A stretch of DNA of 64,000 nt from Actinoplanes nipponensis (GTDB taxonomy: Bacteria > Actinomycetota > Actinomycetes > Mycobacteriales > Micromonosporaceae), in NCBI RefSeq assembly GCF_016862275.1, contig NZ_BOMQ01000044.1:1-64000 (forward strand), read 5' to 3'. Each line of letters begins with the position of its first letter. Positions within the stretch are counted from its first letter, which is position 1. The translations under genes and the position numbers were made by a program. Under the pieces are notes generated by a model. The model made no database searches. It was not told the origin of the DNA and saw nothing but the letters and a program-made list of their open reading frames with translations. This document shows, in pieces, positions 61,011-64,000 of the stretch.

Positions 61011-62087
61011 TCACGTGGCCTTCGACCATTCGTGCAGCACGGTGCCGTCCCGCGTCCAGTCGGGCGTGATGACCTCGCCGGCGACCAGGACGGCCCGGGC
61101 CAGGATGCTGTACGTGTCGCCGGGGCCGTACCGCTGTTGCAGGTAGGCCCGGTTGCGGTCCGCGAAGAGCGGATCGGTCAGCGTGCGGACGGCGGCGTAC
61201 GTGCCGCGGCCGTGGTTGCCGTTGCAGATGGTGACCGACCGCGTGCGGTTGAACGGGTTCGGCGCCCGGCAGAAGTGCGCGACGTCCTCCAGGAGCCGCT
61301 GATCCGGCGCCGCGCCCTCCAGCGTCGACCGGAATTCCGCCGGACGGCCGCTCCCCGCGGCCACCCGGAAGGCGCCGGCCGCCGGGTCCTGGAGCAACGG
61401 CAGGTTCAGCGCCTGCGTGACGCGGCGGGTCAGCGGGGTGCCGTCGACGCCGCCGAGCAGGACGAGATGGCCGGTGAGGTCGCTGCGGCTCAGCTCGTCG
61501 GCGAGCTTGTGGTGCACCGGCACGCCGGGGTTGGCTGCGTAGACGTGACCGTAGAGCTCCAGCAGCGCGTCGAGGTCGCGGTAGGCCGAGAGCTCGACGT
61601 AATCGGGGCTCTCGGGTGACGGGGAGACACCGGGGGCCCGCAGCCGCGGGGGCAGGCGCGCGCAGACCAGCGTGACCGGCGCCCGGTCCGCGAAGTGCCA
61701 CGGACCCTCCCACGGGGCCCGGCCGGCCGGCTCCGCGGCGCCGCGGGGCTCGGCGGGTGACGCGGCCGTGGTGGCGGCCGCGCGGAGCTGGCACAGCTCG
61801 CGGAAGAGCTGCTCGAAGCGGTCCCGCTCGGCGCCGTGGAGGTCCTCCAGGGGCGGCAGCCGCGGATGCCCGCCGGCGGCCGGGCCGGGGCTCGCGAACA
61901 GCCTGGCGTACGCGTGCAGCCACTGCTCGGACGGGACCGCCTTGCCCTTCTCCCACGCGGAGATCAGCGGGACGCTCCGGGAGAAGGCCTGGGCGACGAC
62001 TCCCTGGGTGACGGGCCGGCCGCCGAGGCCCACCTCGCGGAGGGCCCGCAGGCGGTCGCCGAGCTGCCGCTTACCGCCGTCCATCAT
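61011..62087 (-). CDS. XRE regulator with uncharacterised C-terminal domain
   Basis: A 358-aa protein. N-terminal helix-turn-helix at about 8-65 (LGDRLRALREVGLGGRPVTQGVVAQAFSRSVPLISAWEKG). After a Pro/Ala linker (about 70-135) comes a large alpha/beta domain to the end: DYVELSAYRDLDALLELYGHVYAANPG, LTGHLVLLGGVDGTPLTRRVT, APNPFNRTRSVTICNGNHGRGTYAAVRTLTD, VLVAGEVITPDWTRDGTVLHEW. This C-terminal domain recurs in actinobacterial XRE proteins, but its function is unknown to me; the LLGG and CNGNHGRG segments look like ligand-binding loops. CTTCAG repeats precede it. Confidence 0.82.
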   Translation of the reverse strand: MMDGGKRQLGDRLRALREVGLGGRPVTQGVVAQAFSRSVPLISAWEKGKAVPSEQWLHAYARLFASPGPAAGGHPRLPPLEDLHGAERDRFEQLFRELCQLRAAATTAASPAEPRGAAEPAGRAPWEGPWHFADRAPVTLVCARLPPRLRAPGVSPSPESPDYVELSAYRDLDALLELYGHVYAANPGVPVHHKLADELSRSDLTGHLVLLGGVDGTPLTRRVTQALNLPLLQDPAAGAFRVAAGSGRPAEFRSTLEGAAPDQRLLEDVAHFCRAPNPFNRTRSVTICNGNHGRGTYAAVRTLTDPLFADRNRAYLQQRYGPGDTYSILARAVLVAGEVITPDWTRDGTVLHEWSKAT

Positions 62088-62095
62088 CGCCGGCC

Positions 62096-62111
62096 CTTCA
62101 GCACACTTCAG
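62096..62111 (-). promoter_or_regulatory. CTTCAG direct repeat before XRE gene
   Basis: CTTCAG-CACA-CTTCAG, two exact copies one helical turn (10 bp) apart, 8 bp upstream of the XRE start codon. The same hexamer makes up the dyad at 62160. Likely autoregulatory site. Confidence 0.55.
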
Positions 62112-62159
62112 TTATGCGGTGAACGGCCCGGCAATACCCACGAGAACCGCGTCCATGCC

Positions 62160-62176
62160 CCGCTGAAGTTCAGCGG
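62160..62176. promoter_or_regulatory. Perfect dyad CCGCTGAA-G-TTCAGCGG
   Basis: 8-bp arms around one base, spanning the stop codon of the following minus-strand gene and about 75 bp upstream of the XRE gene. It shares the TTCAG core of the repeats at 62096. Operator or short hairpin. Confidence 0.55.
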
Positions 62177-62871
62177 TTGGTGAGTCCCAGCGGGTGGTCG
62201 GCCATCGTGCGCAGCTGCACCGCCATGCTGCGGGCGTCCTGGTCCGGGTTGCCGCCGAGCGCCTCCGCGAGCGCCCGCAGCTGCGGGCCGGGGAGCTGGG
62301 CCAGGCCCATCGCGTGCAGCGGGATCGTGATGCGGGTCCCGGTGGCGTCCGCGGCGATCAGCGCCGGCGCCTGCACCGTCGTCTCGCCGGCGGTGCCCCG
62401 GTTGCGGCGGTAGGTCGTCGCGCCGGGCGTCACCGTCGCGGTCGCCAGATCCACCGTACGGGTGCGCAGCGCCGTGCGGACCGTGGCCCGGCTGCCCTCC
62501 AGCCAGGCCGCCGTGCGCAGCGCGCCGGCCGCCAGGTACAGCCCGACCAGCATGAACGGGATGCCGAGCAGGCCGATCAGGCGCCACGGGCCGAACCCGT
62601 CGGCGCCGGCGAACCAGCTGCCGTCGGCGATGCACTCGCGGACCGACGGGGGCAGCAGCTCGGGCGGGATGCCCGAGACCTCCGCCGAGGTGGGACAGGA
62701 CTCGTCCGCGCCGAACGCGTGCTGGAGCCAGCCGTCCACCACGAACGGCAACAGGGTGAACGCCGCGCCGGCGGCTGCGAAGAGAACACCGAACACCGCG
62801 CCGAGCGCCTTCTGCGCCGGCGGGGCGCCGATCGACAGCTGCTGCCTCTCACTGATCACGGCCGGAAGCAT
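62170..62871 (-). CDS. Membrane protein with periplasmic loop, unknown
   Basis: A 233-aa hypothetical protein. Two membrane spans, at about 23-44 (ALGAVFGVLFAAAGAAFTLLPFV) and 95-117 (LIGLLGIPFMLVGLYLAAGAL), flank an extracytoplasmic loop with cysteines (ADESCPTSAEV and SVRECIADGSW) that could pair. The cytoplasmic C-terminal 115 residues form beta strands (ATVRTALRTRTVDLATATVTPGATTYRR). A DUF3592-like layout; no proven family. ATG 62871; GTG 62859 possible. Confidence 0.75.
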   Translation of the reverse strand: MLPAVISERQQLSIGAPPAQKALGAVFGVLFAAAGAAFTLLPFVVDGWLQHAFGADESCPTSAEVSGIPPELLPPSVRECIADGSWFAGADGFGPWRLIGLLGIPFMLVGLYLAAGALRTAAWLEGSRATVRTALRTRTVDLATATVTPGATTYRRNRGTAGETTVQAPALIAADATGTRITIPLHAMGLAQLPGPQLRALAEALGGNPDQDARSMAVQLRTMADHPLGLTNR

Positions 62872-62938
62872 ACGGCGCGCACCCTCATGTCCGAATCCCG
62901 CCAGCCGACCCGGCCCCGCGAGGGGCAGACTCGGTCGC

Positions 62939-64000
62939 ATGGAGTTGGACTTCGAGCGGTGCTACCGGGCCGTCGACAGCCGTGACCAACGGTTCGACGG
63001 CTGGTTCTACACCGCTGTCCGTACCACCGGCATCTACTGCCGGCCGTCCTGCCCGGCCGTCACGCCGAAGCGGGAGAACGTCACCTTCTATCCCAGCGCC
63101 GCCGCCGCGCAGCGCGGCGGCTTCCGGGCCTGCCGCCGGTGCCGGCCGGACGCGGCGCCCGGTTCCCCCGAGTGGGACCTGCGGGCCGACCTGGTCGGCC
63201 GGGCCATGCGGCTGATCGCCGACGGCGTCGTCGACCGCGACGGCGTGCCCGGCCTGGCGAGCCGGCTGGGCTACACCGAGCGGCACCTCAACCGGCTGCT
63301 CAACGCCGAGCTGGGCGCCGGGCCGCTGGCCCTGGCCCGGGCCCAGCGGGCGCAGACCGCCCGGATCCTGATCGAGACCACCGATCTGGGCCTGGCCGAG
63401 ATCGCGTTCGCGGCCGGCTTCGGCAGCGTGCGCCAGTTCAACGACACCATCCTCGAGGTGTACGCGCGGTCGCCGAGCGCGCTGCGGGAACGCCGCACCG
63501 CCCCGCAGCCGGAGGCGGGCACCATCACGCTGCGGCTCGCGTTCCGGGCGCCCCTGCACACCGGGGCCCTGCTCGGGTTCCTGGCCGCCCGGGCCCTGCC
63601 GGGCATCGAGGAGTGCGACGTCACGACGTACCGGAGGGGGTTGCGGCTGCCGCACGGGAGCGCGACCGTCGCGCTCACGCCGGCCGACCGGTGGGTCTCC
63701 GCGACGCTGCGGCTCGCGGACGTCCGCGACCTCGCGCCGGCGGTCGCCCGCTGCCGCCGGCTGTGCGACCTGGACGCCGATCCGGTCGCGGTGGACGGCA
63801 CGCTGGGCGCCGATCCGGCGCTGACCGCGGCGGTCCGCGCCGAGCCGGGGGTACGGGTCCCGCGCGCGGTCGACGGCTTCGAGCTGGCGGTCCGCGCCGT
63901 CGTCGGCCAGCAGGTCTCCGTCGCCGGGGCGCGCCGGACGCTGAGCCGGATGCTGACCCCGGCCGCCCCCGGCGAGCTGCACGGCTTCCCGGCGGCGGAG
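62939..64000 (+). CDS. Ada/AlkA DNA repair protein, 3' end cut by window
   Basis: The first 354 residues of a multidomain repair protein. The N-terminal Ada zinc domain has Cys34, Cys38, Cys65 and Cys68; Cys34 in IYCRPSC corresponds to the methylphosphotriester acceptor. An AraC-type helix-turn-helix follows at about 80-185 (LASRLGYTERHLNRLLNAELGAGPL, LAEIAFAAGFGSVRQFND). Then comes the start of an AlkA 3-methyladenine glycosylase (ELAVRAVVGQQVSVAGARRTL). This Ada-N/AraC/AlkA fusion is known from actinobacteria. It would sense and repair alkylated DNA, as AlkB (24540) does. ATG 62939, divergent from the membrane protein. Confidence 0.93.
   Translation, partial: MELDFERCYRAVDSRDQRFDGWFYTAVRTTGIYCRPSCPAVTPKRENVTFYPSAAAAQRGGFRACRRCRPDAAPGSPEWDLRADLVGRAMRLIADGVVDRDGVPGLASRLGYTERHLNRLLNAELGAGPLALARAQRAQTARILIETTDLGLAEIAFAAGFGSVRQFNDTILEVYARSPSALRERRTAPQPEAGTITLRLAFRAPLHTGALLGFLAARALPGIEECDVTTYRRGLRLPHGSATVALTPADRWVSATLRLADVRDLAPAVARCRRLCDLDADPVAVDGTLGADPALTAAVRAEPGVRVPRAVDGFELAVRAVVGQQVSVAGARRTLSRMLTPAAPGELHGFPAAE

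Overview
The window comes from the chromosome of a very GC-rich actinomycete, most likely Micromonosporaceae (Actinoplanes/Micromonospora-like). The reasons are extreme GC at third codon positions, frequent GTG starts, many 1-4 bp stop/start overlaps, the mycothiol gene mshB, an actinobacterial-type sdhCAB set, an ESX-type (WXG100-like) gene pair, the fdxA-dapC pair, and several starts placed 6-8 nt behind a TANNNT box, as expected of leaderless mRNAs. No tRNA, rRNA, CRISPR array, IS element or integrase was recognised. The right end cuts an ada/alkA-type repair gene.

Layout. 0.1-2.3 kb: a translationally coupled pair of putative type VII substrates, one with a huge Gly/Pro tail. 2.4-8.4 kb: core metabolism (dapC, ferredoxin, GNAT, VanW-type wall protein, mshB). 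8.5-11.4 kb: an S9-peptidase-like protein that has lost its nucleophile and C-terminus, coupled to two Uma2-type nuclease-fold genes. 11.4-17.6 kb: a diguanylate cyclase, the TldD/TldE pair, a NucS-like nuclease-fold protein and a YciI protein. 17.7-22.6 kb: a low-complexity membrane protein, then sdhCAB ending at a strong terminator. 22.6-25.2 kb: TetR/cupin, an alpha/beta hydrolase and AlkB.

25.2-41.4 kb is a 16-kb catabolic region. It has a five-gene Liv-type ABC importer, then SDR-SDR-kinase-like-ACAD-TetR, then (past a long leader and a MerR-like gene) TetR-ALDH-ADH divergent from ACAD-acyl-CoA ligase. The kinase-like protein + ACAD + SDR + CoA ligase combination resembles the Pseudomonas lva pathway for 4-hydroxyacids. 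I infer uptake and beta-oxidation-type breakdown of an alcohol, aldehyde or hydroxy acid. AT-rich dyads sit at the control points.

41.4-42.8 kb: Nudix, a pterin-dehydratase-like protein without the catalytic histidines, and a PH-domain protein, closed by a textbook terminator. 43.0-47.5 kb: two large secreted multidomain proteins (sugar dehydrogenase-PKD-CBM-ricin and ThuA-DUF1080-ricin) sharing a duplicated 371-bp ricin module, plausibly an extracellular keto-sugar system. 47.5-64 kb: a methyltransferase/nucleotidyltransferase/S51 operon, a G5 protein, a lamin-tail protein, FMN reductase/MarR around a perfect operator, DUF402, ArsR, a PAP2-like protein, an MFS pump behind a MerR-type 19-bp-spacer promoter, a large secreted protein, a NYN protein, GNAT, a doubly deleted Uma2 pseudogene, YchF, an XRE regulator with an uncharacterised C-terminal domain, a membrane protein and the truncated Ada/AlkA gene.
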